NCBI GenBank assembly: GCA_035634055.1
Contig: DASQDR010000108.1
Location: forward strand, 1-50,115
Reading direction: 5' to 3'
Source of the DNA: JAICTV01 sp035634055
GTDB lineage: Bacteria; Planctomycetota; Phycisphaerae; Tepidisphaerales; Tepidisphaeraceae
DNA: 50,115 nucleotides
The position numbers and the translations under genes are program-made. Positions 7,533 to 15,540 of the stretch are shown here, one piece after another (within the stretch, counting starts at the first letter, position 1; each line of letters opens with the position of its first letter). Below the pieces are notes generated by a model that searched no databases, was not told where the DNA came from, and saw only the letters and a list, made by a program, of their open reading frames with translations.

Positions 7533-8705
7533 GTGAAGATTCACGAGTACCAGGCCCGCCAGATCTTGTCCGAAGCCGGCATTCCCGTCCCGCCGGCGGA
7601 AGTGGTGCGCACGCCGGAGGAGGCGGCCGACGCGTACAAGAAGTTCGGCGGGGGGATGTGCGTGGTCAAGGCGCAGGTCTACGCGGGCGGGCGCGGCAAG
7701 GCGGGGTTCGTGAAGCTGGTCAACAGCGCCGACGAGGCCCGCAGCGCGGCCAAGTTCATGCTCACCCACCGCATGACCAGCTACCAGACCGGGCCGGAAG
7801 GCGTGCCGGTCTCGGTGCTGCTGGTGGCGCCCGGCGTGGAGATCGAGAAGGAGTTCTACCTTGGCATCACCGTCGACCGCGCGCGCAACACGGTGACGAT
7901 GATCGCGTCGGCCGAGGGCGGCGTGGAGATCGAGGAGGTCGCCAGGACCGCGCCGGAGAAGGTCATCAAGGAACCGCTGCACCCGCTGCTCGGGCTCCAG
8001 GGTTACCAGGCGCGCGAGCTGGCCTTCAAGCTTGGCTTCAAGGACAAGATGGCCAGCCAGGCGGCCAAGATGATGATGGACCTCTCCAAAGTCTTCATCA
8101 AGACCGACGCCTCGCTGGCGGAGATCAACCCGCTGGTGATCACCAAGGACGGGAAGCTGGTCGCGCTGGACGCGAAGTTCAACTTCGACGACAACGCGCT
8201 GTTCCGCCACAACGACCTGGTGGCCATGGAGGACGAGAGCCAGGAGAAGCCGCTGGACGTGCGGGCGAAGAAGGCGAACCTGAACTACATCGCCCTCGAC
8301 GGCAGCATCGGGTGCCTGGTCAACGGCGCCGGGCTGGCGATGGCGACGATGGACATCATCAAGCTGCACGGCGCCGAGCCGGCGAACTTCCTGGACGTCG
8401 GCGGGAGCGTGACGGCCGAGGGGGCCATCGAGGCGTTCAGCATCATCCTGTCCGACCCCAGCGTGAAGGGGATCCTGGTCAACATCTTCGGCGGCATCGC
8501 CAAGTGCGACCTGATCGCCGAGGCGCTGGTGAAGGCGGGGCGGCAGATCGGCTTCAAGGTGCCGGTGGTGGTGCGGCTGGAAGGGACCAACGTGGAGAAG
8601 GCCCGCGAGATCCTCGCCGCCGCAAAGGGGGAGTTACCCACCCTACAGACGGCCAACGACCTGACCGACGCCGCCAAGAAGGTCGTCGCCGCCGTTGCGG
8701 CGTAA
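7533..8705 (+). CDS. sucC: Succinate-CoA ligase [ADP-forming] subunit beta
   Basis: The beta subunit of succinyl-CoA synthetase binds the nucleotide and carries out substrate-level phosphorylation in the TCA cycle. At 390 residues it has the family's normal length. The N-terminal ATP-grasp domain starts MKIHEYQARQILSEAGIPVP; AQVYAGGRGKAGFVKLV lines the nucleotide site; AEINPLVITKDGKLVALDAK and CLVNGAGLAMATMDIIK are signature motifs; the CoA-ligase domain has GGSVTAEGAIEAF and NIFGGIAKCDLIA. The start is GTG at 7533, with AAGGAG at 7521-7526 as Shine-Dalgarno sequence. The alpha subunit gene sucD, which normally follows, is absent from this neighbourhood, so it must be elsewhere. Confidence 0.96.
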   Translation: MKIHEYQARQILSEAGIPVPPAEVVRTPEEAADAYKKFGGGMCVVKAQVYAGGRGKAGFVKLVNSADEARSAAKFMLTHRMTSYQTGPEGVPVSVLLVAPGVEIEKEFYLGITVDRARNTVTMIASAEGGVEIEEVARTAPEKVIKEPLHPLLGLQGYQARELAFKLGFKDKMASQAAKMMMDLSKVFIKTDASLAEINPLVITKDGKLVALDAKFNFDDNALFRHNDLVAMEDESQEKPLDVRAKKANLNYIALDGSIGCLVNGAGLAMATMDIIKLHGAEPANFLDVGGSVTAEGAIEAFSIILSDPSVKGILVNIFGGIAKCDLIAEALVKAGRQIGFKVPVVVRLEGTNVEKAREILAAAKGELPTLQTANDLTDAAKKVVAAVAA

Positions 8706-8803
8706 GCGGCGATTAAAGCGGCACTTGCGCCCAATACGCAGGCGAGGCCCACCAACGGGGTCCGTCTCGACCGCAATCCTCGCGCAATTTCTGCGCTTTT
8801 CTG

Positions 8804-8834
8804 TTGAAACCCTGCTGTACCGCCCGCTTACAAT
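8804..8834 (+). promoter_or_regulatory. Possible promoter after sucC
   Basis: TTGAAA (8804-8809) and TACAAT (8829-8834) are separated by 19 nt, wider than ideal. If used, transcription would start about 75 nt before the next gene. Confidence 0.3.
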
Positions 8835-8914
8835 GCGCCCGTGGGCGGGGAAGCCGGGGCTGTGGTGGCTTCTCCGCACGTCTGTGGGTGACCACGTCGA
8901 AGGGCGATACGGAC

Positions 8915-9322
8915 ATGGGTGCGCTCAAAAGACTGATCCGCCGATTCCGCGCTAAGCCGAAGCCGGCAGCGGCGCAGGGGACGATCGAGATCCTCCGCGA
9001 CGGCTTCACCGTCAGCCGGCCGGGCCGCGAGAGCTACTTGCTGCTGTGGGCGGAGATCGAGACGGTCGTCGCGTTCAAACTCCAACTCCCGCTGTCGGAC
9101 CTGATCAACCTCGGCTTCCACCGCCGCGGCGAGGACGACGCCTACTACCGCGTCCACGAGGACATGACCGGCTTCGCCCGCCTGGTGCGCGAGCTGAACG
9201 ACCACCTCCCGCCGGCCGACGCGATGTGGATGTTCCGCCTGGTCCAGGCCGGGCACGATGCCGAAGAAATCGTGCTGTGGCGCCGCCCGGTGCGGGCGCG
9301 GGTCCCCCAGCGCGTGCGGTGA
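8915..9322 (+). CDS. Conserved hypothetical protein
   Basis: 135 residues, soluble, starting MGALKRLIRRFRAKPK. The body has the pattern of a small alpha/beta protein: GTIEILRDGFTV, then LLLWAEIETVVAFKLQL, DLINLGF, VHEDMTGFARLVRELNDHLP and IVLWRR. The WAEIE, VHEDMTGF and LVREL pieces recall a group of short uncharacterised bacterial proteins with a similar order of motifs; I cannot name a family. The ATG at 8915 is preceded by GAAGGG about 11 nt upstream. No partner gene is obvious. Confidence 0.7.
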   Translation: MGALKRLIRRFRAKPKPAAAQGTIEILRDGFTVSRPGRESYLLLWAEIETVVAFKLQLPLSDLINLGFHRRGEDDAYYRVHEDMTGFARLVRELNDHLPPADAMWMFRLVQAGHDAEEIVLWRRPVRARVPQRVR

Positions 9323-9504
9323 GAATCCGGTGACGCGCGCCCGGCGTCGCGGCGGGGGAGGGCAAGTCCGGCTCGTCGCGCCGCCCGCCGGGCACCCGCC
9401 GGCCACGCGCGAGCGGGCCCCTGACGCGGTTTGCCCATCCCATAACCTTTCGCCCTGCGCAGCTTCACCGGCGGTATCGTAAGGTGTCCGCCAGAGGTGA
9501 GCGC

Positions 9505-9945
9505 ATGGGATGGTTTCGATCGATGCTGGCCTTCTCGGCGGTGGTGTTGCTGGCGGCGGGGTGTCAGCCGAACAACCGGCAGGGGCCCAGCCGCGTCACG
9601 ATGAACACCAGCGCGACCACGCGCCCGTCGTCCGCGGGCGGCGGCGGTCCTGGCGGCGCGGGGGGAGCGCCCGGGCAGCGCGTCGAGTTGATGGTGCGCG
9701 ACGCCAACGCTGCAGGGATGGCCGGGTCGGTCGTCGGCCGCAATTGCCGCCTCCAGTTCCGCCGCGACGCCCTCGGCATTGCCTCCAACGCCGCCATCGG
9801 CCCGACGCAAGACTGGGGCGGGCGGATGAGCATCGAGGGGAAGGTGCTGGACCTGACCGACCAGTGGATCGTCATCGCCGCCGCTCAGAACAAGCGCTAC
9901 TGCGTGCCGCTGATGTCGGTGCTGATGGTGGAAGTCCAGGAATAG
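9505..9945 (+). CDS. Small lipoprotein of unknown function
   Basis: 146 residues. The signal peptide ends in a good lipobox (LLAAGC, Cys about residue 20). A Thr/Ser/Gly/Pro-rich linker (20-60) follows. The globular part (VELMVRDANAAGMAGSVVG, then QDWGGRMSIEGKVLDLTDQWIVIAA and YCVPLMSVLMVEVQE) looks like a small beta barrel. I chose the ATG at 9505, where GAGGTGA lies just upstream; an earlier in-frame GTG at 9484 would put seven residues before the signal peptide. The gene is convergent with purK, with only 30 bp between the stops. Confidence 0.7.
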   Translation: MGWFRSMLAFSAVVLLAAGCQPNNRQGPSRVTMNTSATTRPSSAGGGGPGGAGGAPGQRVELMVRDANAAGMAGSVVGRNCRLQFRRDALGIASNAAIGPTQDWGGRMSIEGKVLDLTDQWIVIAAAQNKRYCVPLMSVLMVEVQE

Positions 9946-9975
9946 CGCCCGCCGCGCGTGAAGCGCGTGCTTTGT

Positions 9976-11175
9976 TCATTCGCGGTTCCTCGTCGCCAGC
10001 GCGTCCCGCGCCGCCAGCGCGTCCCGCGCCGCCAGCGCGTCCCGCGCCGCTTGCTCCGGCGTTTCCGCCAGCGCCGTGAGGTGTCCCATCTTTCTTCCCG
10101 CCCGCGGGTCCTGCTTGCCGTAGAGGTGGAGCTTGACGTTGGGGAAGCGGCAGGCGGCGGGCCAGTTCGGCTCGCCGTGCTCCCATAGGTCGCCGAGCAG
10201 GTTCACCATCGCCGCAGGGCGGAGCAGGTCCGTCGCGCCGAGCGGCAGGCCGCAGACGGCGCGGAGCTGCTGCTCGAACTGGCTGGTGATGCTGGCGTCG
10301 AACGTGAGGTGGCCGGAGTTGTGCGGCCGCGGCGCCAGCTCGTTGATCATCAGGTCGCCGGTCCTCGTCAGGAAGAACTCCACGGTGAGGACGCCGACGA
10401 CGCCGAGCGCTTCGAGGACGCCACGAGTGATCTCGATCGCGCGGCGCTCGACCTGCGGGGGGACGGCTGCGGGGGAGACCGACACGTCGAGGATGTGGTT
10501 GCGGTGACGGTTCTCGATGACGCCCCAGTGGGCGAACGCGCCGTCAATGCCGCGGGCGGCGACGACGGACACCTCGCGGTCGAAGTCGATGAAGGATTCG
10601 TAGACCAGCTCCTGCGCGAAAGCGCCGGCGGTGTTGCGCACGGCCGTCAGATCGTGTGCCGTAGTGATCTTCGTTTGCCCCTTGCCGTCGTAGCCGAAGC
10701 CGGCGGTCTTGAGCACGCCGGGGATGCCCAGATCGCGTGCGGCGCGGTCGAGGTCATCCGCGGCGCGGACGGCGCGGAAAGGCGTGACGGGGAAGCCGTG
10801 GTCGCGCAGGAACGTCTTCTCCCGCAGCCGGTTCTGCGTGGTGTGCAGCACGTGCCCGCCGGGGCGGACCGGCGCGAACTCCGCCGCCGCCTCGGCCGCG
10901 GCGGCCGAGACGTTCTCGAACTCGAACGTCACCACCCTCACCCGCCGCGCGAAGTAGCGCACGGCGTCGAGGTCATCGTAAGCGGCGACCGCCTCGTGGT
11001 CGGCCACCTGCCCGGTGGGCGTGTCGGTGTCGGGCGAGAGGGTGTGGACGCGGTACCCCATCCGCCGGGCGGCGATGGCGAACATGCGCCCGAGCTGCCC
11101 CGACCCCAGCACGCCGACGGCCGAGCCGGGCAGGATCGGCGTCGCGGAAACGGTGGCCGGGGCGGGCAAGGACAT
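9976..11175 (-). CDS. purK: N5-carboxyaminoimidazole ribonucleotide synthase PurK
   Basis: PurK carboxylates aminoimidazole ribonucleotide using ATP and bicarbonate in purine synthesis; its product is handed to PurE. 399 residues. VGVLGSGQLGRMFAIAARRM (20-39) is the N-terminal PurK signature; the ATP-grasp core includes LKTAGFGYDGKGQ, FIDFDREVSVVAAR and the metal-binding FFLTRTGDLMINELAPRPHN. It begins 27 bp after the purE stop and is clearly co-transcribed. Oddly, the C terminus ends in a three-fold AARDAL repeat encoded by an 18-bp tandem repeat, which is outside the conserved fold. Confidence 0.96.
   Translation of the reverse strand: MSLPAPATVSATPILPGSAVGVLGSGQLGRMFAIAARRMGYRVHTLSPDTDTPTGQVADHEAVAAYDDLDAVRYFARRVRVVTFEFENVSAAAAEAAAEFAPVRPGGHVLHTTQNRLREKTFLRDHGFPVTPFRAVRAADDLDRAARDLGIPGVLKTAGFGYDGKGQTKITTAHDLTAVRNTAGAFAQELVYESFIDFDREVSVVAARGIDGAFAHWGVIENRHRNHILDVSVSPAAVPPQVERRAIEITRGVLEALGVVGVLTVEFFLTRTGDLMINELAPRPHNSGHLTFDASITSQFEQQLRAVCGLPLGATDLLRPAAMVNLLGDLWEHGEPNWPAACRFPNVKLHLYGKQDPRAGRKMGHLTALAETPEQAARDALAARDALAARDALATRNRE
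9995..10048. repeat. Three 18-bp tandem repeats at the 3' end of purK
   Basis: Three identical copies of GCCAGCGCGTCCCGCGCC lie head to tail inside the coding end of purK, encoding AARDAL three times. Copy number could vary by slippage without affecting the reading frame. Confidence 0.9.
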
Positions 11176-11202
11176 GGCGGCGGAGTCTAGCAGAACCGCG
11201 GT

Positions 11203-11700
11203 TCAGGTCAGCGTCAGCGCCCGCACGTCGCTGGTCTGCTTGTCGCGGAACTGCGCGAGCTTCTCGCGCAGCGCCGGGCGCGTCAGTGCGAGGATCGAGA
11301 CCGCCAGCAACGCCGCGTTGATCGCGCCCGCCTTGCCGATGGCCAGCGTGCCGACCGGCACGCCGCCGGGCATCTGCACGATGGAGAGCAGCGAGTCCAT
11401 CCCCTTGAGCGCGTGCGACTCCACCGGCACGCCCAGCACCGGCACGGTCGTCTGCGCCGCCACCATCCCCGGGAGGTGGGCCGCGCCGCCCGCGCCGGCG
11501 ATGATCACCTGGAGCCCGCGCGGCTCGGCCGACGCCGCGAACTCCGCCATCCACGCCGGGGTGCGGTGTGCCGAGACGATCAGCCGCTCGTGAGCGACGC
11601 CGAACGCTTCAAGGGTATCGGCGGCGTGGCGCATCGTCTCCCAGTCGGAAACAGAGCCCATGATGACGGCGACGAGCGGGCTGGCGGGTGGTGTTGGCAT
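11203..11700 (-). CDS. purE: N5-carboxyaminoimidazole ribonucleotide mutase PurE
   Basis: PurE (class I) moves the carboxyl group of N5-CAIR to give CAIR in purine synthesis. 165 residues, the normal length. MGSVSDWETM (14-23), SAHRTP (43-48) and the substrate-binding AGAGGAAHLPGMVA (68-81) are intact, as is GVPVESHALKGMDSLLSIVQMP. It lies directly upstream of purK. Its start is only 9 nt after the stop of the PIN-domain gene, with no visible promoter in between, so purEK may be read from the toxin-antitoxin promoter or from one inside that gene. Confidence 0.97.
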   Translation of the reverse strand: MPTPPASPLVAVIMGSVSDWETMRHAADTLEAFGVAHERLIVSAHRTPAWMAEFAASAEPRGLQVIIAGAGGAAHLPGMVAAQTTVPVLGVPVESHALKGMDSLLSIVQMPGGVPVGTLAIGKAGAINAALLAVSILALTRPALREKLAQFRDKQTSDVRALTLT

Positions 11701-11709
11701 CGTGTTCGG

Positions 11710-12120
11710 CTATGGGTTGGCGGGCATCGCCGCCGCCGGCGCCTTGCGGCCGCGCGGGGTGCGGTCGAAGTGGGCGTCGAAGCTGACGAGGGTCAATCCC
11801 TCGCGCTCTGCAACGAGATACTGAAACGCGTCGTCGAAATCCAGGTCGAGCGAGGCCCCCGTGGCGATCACTTCCGGCAGCATGGCCAGGGGCAGGTCGA
11901 GCACAGCGACGGCGTGGCGCAGCACGATGTCTGCAACGAAGGGCGCGTACAGGTCGCCCGCGCCGCGACGCACGAGAACGACGCCGATCGAATGCAGCGC
12001 GAAACGAGAGATGGCGTAGTCCGCGGGCGACGTCGCGGAAAGGAAGGCCCTGCCTTCGGCGGCGTTCGACTGATTGAGGAGAACTTCCAGCCAGACGCTG
12101 GAATCGACGAGGAACCTCAT
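11710..12120 (-). CDS. PIN-domain toxin (VapC-like)
   Basis: 136 residues with the PIN nuclease layout: DSSVWLE gives the first acidic residues (Asp6, Glu12), FDDAFQYLVAEREG the next (about Asp96/Asp97), and SFDAHFDR the last (Asp115, Asp119). Such proteins are RNases that block translation when not bound by their antitoxin. The start ATG overlaps the stop of the upstream antitoxin gene as ATGA, the usual toxin-antitoxin arrangement. The C-terminal 15 residues are Ala/Pro-rich and probably disordered. RNA target unknown. Confidence 0.88.
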   Translation of the reverse strand: MRFLVDSSVWLEVLLNQSNAAEGRAFLSATSPADYAISRFALHSIGVVLVRRGAGDLYAPFVADIVLRHAVAVLDLPLAMLPEVIATGASLDLDFDDAFQYLVAEREGLTLVSFDAHFDRTPRGRKAPAAAMPANP

Positions 12121-12365
12121 CGCGAAAGCTTTCGCTCAGCGGATTCGGCCATGATGTTTAGCGCGTCGTGGGCAGCGTCCACGCCGGAGGCGTAGAACTC
12201 CTTCAGTCCGGCAGCGCCGCCCGCCCAATCCAGGGAGAGTCGCTTCTGTGGATCCACCGGTGTCGCGGCGGGACGTCGGGCTGCCAGGAACTCCGCGAAG
12301 TCGGCAACCTTCTCGATCTCATCGTCGGGGAGCTGCTGGAGCGCTTTGGACAATCGTTCAGTCAT
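12117..12365 (-). CDS. Antitoxin of the PIN-domain toxin
   Basis: 82 residues. The N-terminal half (LSKALQQLPDDEIEKVADFAEFLAAR) is an amphipathic helix pair of the kind seen in DUF2281/VapB-like antitoxins; the C-terminal half (LSLDWAGGAAGLKEFYASGVDAAHDAL) would wrap the toxin. I chose the ATG at 12365 because GGAGG lies 10 nt upstream and because the alternative ATG at 12389 falls inside the likely -10 element TATAAT. The 3' end overlaps the toxin gene by 4 nt. Confidence 0.8.
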   Translation of the reverse strand: MTERLSKALQQLPDDEIEKVADFAEFLAARRPAATPVDPQKRLSLDWAGGAAGLKEFYASGVDAAHDALNIMAESAERKLSR

Positions 12366-12387
12366 AGCCTTCGAGCCTCCGCCGTCC

Positions 12388-12393
12388 ATTATA
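12388..12393 (-). promoter_or_regulatory. -10 element of the toxin-antitoxin (and perhaps purEK) operon
   Basis: Read on the minus strand this is a perfect TATAAT, 22 nt before the chosen antitoxin start. Transcription would begin near 12381, just ahead of GGAGG. The -35 region is not recognisable. Confidence 0.5.
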
Positions 12394-12423
12394 CGGCGCA
12401 GAGTGCGTCGTCGCCGCCTCGCT

Positions 12424-14997
12424 TCACTCCCCCGCGGGCCGCATTGGCGTCAGCGTCACCGGACCGAGCAGGCCGGAGGGGGTGACGTCCCAGCTCGACG
12501 CGTCGAACGGGCGGTAGCCGATGTTGACGAAGTTGATCTCTTTCATGATCCGCCACTTCACGCCGCGGCGATCAAGGTCGCGAACGCGGTTGGCGGCGAG
12601 GTTGGTCACCTCCACCTCCAGCAGGTTTCGGGCCGGCTTGAGGTGCCGGCCGTCGAGCGTGACGCGGAAGGGGAGGGACCAGAGGGTGCCGACGGGCCGG
12701 CCGTTCAGGGAGACGCGGGCGGACTCGCGCACGTCGCCGAGGTCGAGCAGCCACTCCTGCCGCGCCCCCGCCTGCGCGGCGGGCGGCGCGTCGAACTCCA
12801 GGCGGTAACGGGCGGCGCCGGAGAAGCGCTCGGTTTCCTCGCCGCCGGCGTCGGCCCACGAAATGAGCTTATCGAGCTTGAGCGGCGGCGGCAGGGCGGG
12901 GCCACCCTCGGTGAAGTTCACGTCCCACGTGCCGGTCAGGGCGACGACGTCGCCGGCAGGCTCCCGGTACTGCCACAGCCTTCGCTCGGCGGTGACCGGA
13001 TTCGTGAAGGTCCGCAAGAGGATCGACTCGCCCGGCGCGAGCTGGAGCCGCACGCCGTTCGATTGCAACGGCGCGCTGCCGCTGCGGCCGGTGAGCGGGT
13101 CCATCATCTCGGCGGCGGAGGCGGCGTCGGCCAGCTTCACCACCTCGTCAAGCGGCTTGTCGGACAGGTTGGCGAAGAAGTACGAGTGACCGCCCTCGGC
13201 GGCGCCCTCGTGAGCACGGCGGATGAAGCCGACGTTTCGCTCGGCGATCGGCTCGCGACGGGCGTGGGCGGCGCCCAAGGCTTCTTCCAGTTGATCGGCC
13301 GCGACCACCTTGGCCGAGCGCGTCGCCTCGGCGAGCTTGGCGCGGCGATCGGCAAGGTTGGCAAAGCCGGGAACGTCCGACGGCGCGGCCGCCCCGACGT
13401 ACAGCACCGGCACGCCGCCGGCCGCCAGCTTCTTCAGTGCCTCGGCGGTTTCCGGTCGCAGGTATTGGCATGGCGGGACGATGACGGCGCGGTAATTCAG
13501 CTTGCCGGCGGCGGCCGCGGTGGCGAGCTGCGCGTCGGAGGCGAAGTCGAAGGCATAGCCGCGCCCCTGGAGCCGCTGCGCGAGCTGGCCGAACGGGCTT
13601 TCGAGCAGCAAGTCGGTCTTGTGCATCGAGAGCCGCAGTTCCGTCCCCGGCGCCTGCATCCACAGGTCGGAGACCGGCCAGTAGATCAGCAGGTCGTTGT
13701 CCGCCTTGCCCGATTGCAACACCGCCTGCACGCGGGCGACATAGGCGTTGAAGGCGGGCAAGTCGCGCCAGATCGGCATTTGCGGCGCGTACTCGACCGA
13801 CGCGTAGAACTGCCACCCGGGCCAGGCGGCGTCGGCGGGGGAGAAGCACGTGCCGTGGTAGAGCACGTGGTTGATCCCGCACAGGAACATCTGGTCGACT
13901 TCCGGCTTCATCATCGCCAGCGACGACTTGAAGTGCTCGCGCAGCCAGGTGAACGTCTCGCAACTCACGAGGTTCTTGCCCGTCACGTGCGCCGCGGAGG
14001 CGGCGAAGCGGGCCATGACCGGCTGCGGCGAGTCGCGGCCGATATCGCGCTCGTCGCGGCGATAGCCGGGGATCGGCAGCGGCGTCGAACCGAACGTCTC
14101 GGTTTCGGGAATGTCGGAGCCGGCGTAGAGGTCCAGCAGGTTGCCGGGCGAGCCGTGCGCCTGGTTGCGCGCCTTCCAGCCGTTCTTGTGGCACCACTCG
14201 ACCCATGCCCTCATGTACGCGCCGTGGGCCTCGTCGAGCGTCTGGCGGTAATCGTGCTTCACGCGCGCGACGGTGTCGGCGTCGCCCTGCCCGAAGAACG
14301 CCGCGGACTGCTCGCGCAGGTCGTAGCCGCGGGACTGCTTGAAGCGGTCGAGCAGGTCGGGCGAGAAGTTGCCCATGTACTCGAAGGAATCGTGGAACTG
14401 CGAGCGGATCAGGTCGCGCGGGAACTTGGCGAACGCATCGTCGAACGGCACGAGGTAGCGCTGCATGGCGCCTTCGGAGAACGGGTTGAGCACGAGCCCC
14501 GCGCCGCCGGGTGAGGCTCGCTTCACCTTCATGCCGGTGGGCTGGGATTCGAGGGCGCTGCCGTTGCGCGGCAGGCGCGCGTCGGCGTCCGCTTCCTTCA
14601 CCCAAGGCCCGCCGAACGGCCAGCCGGTGCCGGTCGCCATGTCGAGCTGCATCCCCAGCCGCTTCGCCTCCGTGGCGGCGTGCTGGAGCACCTCCATGTG
14701 CTTCGGGGAGAGGAACTCGATCTCGCGATGGTCGGCCCCCTGGATGCCGTAGATGGGCGTGATCTCGACGCCGCCGAAGCCGGCGGCGGCGATCTGCTCG
14801 AGCTGCTGGGTGAGGCTCGCCTTGTCCACCGCGTTGCCGGGCCACCACCAGCGCGTCCACGGCTTCTGCTCGCCGCGGACCGCTGGCCAGACGCCGGCGC
14901 CGGGGGTGGGCTGGGTCGCTGGATCGGGAGGTTGCGCGGCCAAGGTGAGCGTGGTGAGGGTCAAGACCGACCAGCAGCAGAGGATGGCGTTTCGCAC
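12424..14997 (-). CDS. GH106-like glycoside hydrolase (probable alpha-L-rhamnosidase)
   Basis: 857 residues, exported (hydrophobic N terminus CCWSVLTLTTLTLAAQPP). The catalytic region begins WTRWWWPGNAVDKASL and AAGFGGVEITPIYGIQG, the hallmark of GH106-type proteins, and continues with ATGTGWPFGGPWV and SYEYMGNFSPDLL-like segments (here DSFEYMGNFSPDLL). The C-terminal 150 residues (WLLDLGDVRESARVSLNGRP, LLEVEVTNLAANRVRDLD) form the jelly-roll module normally found at the end of this family. GH106 enzymes remove rhamnose from plant or microbial polysaccharides; the exact substrate here is not known. The start is GTG at 14997, 3 nt after the stop of the acetyltransferase gene, so the two are co-transcribed. 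Confidence 0.88.
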   Translation of the reverse strand: MRNAILCCWSVLTLTTLTLAAQPPDPATQPTPGAGVWPAVRGEQKPWTRWWWPGNAVDKASLTQQLEQIAAAGFGGVEITPIYGIQGADHREIEFLSPKHMEVLQHAATEAKRLGMQLDMATGTGWPFGGPWVKEADADARLPRNGSALESQPTGMKVKRASPGGAGLVLNPFSEGAMQRYLVPFDDAFAKFPRDLIRSQFHDSFEYMGNFSPDLLDRFKQSRGYDLREQSAAFFGQGDADTVARVKHDYRQTLDEAHGAYMRAWVEWCHKNGWKARNQAHGSPGNLLDLYAGSDIPETETFGSTPLPIPGYRRDERDIGRDSPQPVMARFAASAAHVTGKNLVSCETFTWLREHFKSSLAMMKPEVDQMFLCGINHVLYHGTCFSPADAAWPGWQFYASVEYAPQMPIWRDLPAFNAYVARVQAVLQSGKADNDLLIYWPVSDLWMQAPGTELRLSMHKTDLLLESPFGQLAQRLQGRGYAFDFASDAQLATAAAAGKLNYRAVIVPPCQYLRPETAEALKKLAAGGVPVLYVGAAAPSDVPGFANLADRRAKLAEATRSAKVVAADQLEEALGAAHARREPIAERNVGFIRRAHEGAAEGGHSYFFANLSDKPLDEVVKLADAASAAEMMDPLTGRSGSAPLQSNGVRLQLAPGESILLRTFTNPVTAERRLWQYREPAGDVVALTGTWDVNFTEGGPALPPPLKLDKLISWADAGGEETERFSGAARYRLEFDAPPAAQAGARQEWLLDLGDVRESARVSLNGRPVGTLWSLPFRVTLDGRHLKPARNLLEVEVTNLAANRVRDLDRRGVKWRIMKEINFVNIGYRPFDASSWDVTPSGLLGPVTLTPMRPAGE

Positions 14998-15000
14998 GCG

Positions 15001-15498
15001 CTACAGCATGAACTGCATGTAGCGCACGTGCAACCAGCGATCGAACTTGAAGCCGACCTCGCGCAGGCAGCCCGCGTCCTGAAAGCCGGCGGCCGCGTGC
15101 AGGGCGACGCTGGCCGGCTGATCGGCGTCGATCAGCGCCACGATCGCGTGGTGCCCGGCGTTGCGCCCGCGGGCGATCAGGTCCGCCAGCAGCATGCGCC
15201 CGATCCCGCGGCGCAGGTGCGCGGGCGCGACGTAGACGGAGTTCTCCACCGTGCGCCGGTAGGCCGAGCGACGGTGGAAGGGCGAGAGCGACGCCCAGCC
15301 GAGCACTTCCTCCTGCGCGACCGCGACCGTGATCGGATGCACCCGCGGGTCGTGCGCCGCGAACCACGTCGCACGCTGCTCCAGCGTCTCCGGCGCCTCC
15401 TGGTAGGTGCTGGTTGAGTGCAGGACGTAGTGGTTGTAGATGTCGTTGATGGCGGCCAGGTCGTCGCGCTGGGCCTCTCGAACGGTGACGGGGAACAT
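15001..15498 (-). CDS. GNAT N-acetyltransferase (phosphinothricin-acetyltransferase-like)
   Basis: 165 residues. The fold is seen in full: VREAQRDDLAAINDIYNHYV at the N terminus, GWASLSPFHRRSAYRRTVENSVYV in the core strands, and HLRRGIGRMLLADLI (residues 95-109) as the acetyl-CoA pyrophosphate loop. The order matches the Pat/YncA group, which acetylates phosphinothricin, methionine sulfoximine or similar amino acids; the natural substrate here cannot be told. The ATG at 15498 has GGGAGG 6 nt upstream. It lies between the aminopeptidase and rhamnosidase genes on the same strand. Confidence 0.92.
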   Translation of the reverse strand: MFPVTVREAQRDDLAAINDIYNHYVLHSTSTYQEAPETLEQRATWFAAHDPRVHPITVAVAQEEVLGWASLSPFHRRSAYRRTVENSVYVAPAHLRRGIGRMLLADLIARGRNAGHHAIVALIDADQPASVALHAAAGFQDAGCLREVGFKFDRWLHVRYMQFML

Positions 15499-15540
15499 TC
15501 AGCGCCTCCCGGGCGAGCGGATGACAGCGGGCGGCGGCGG

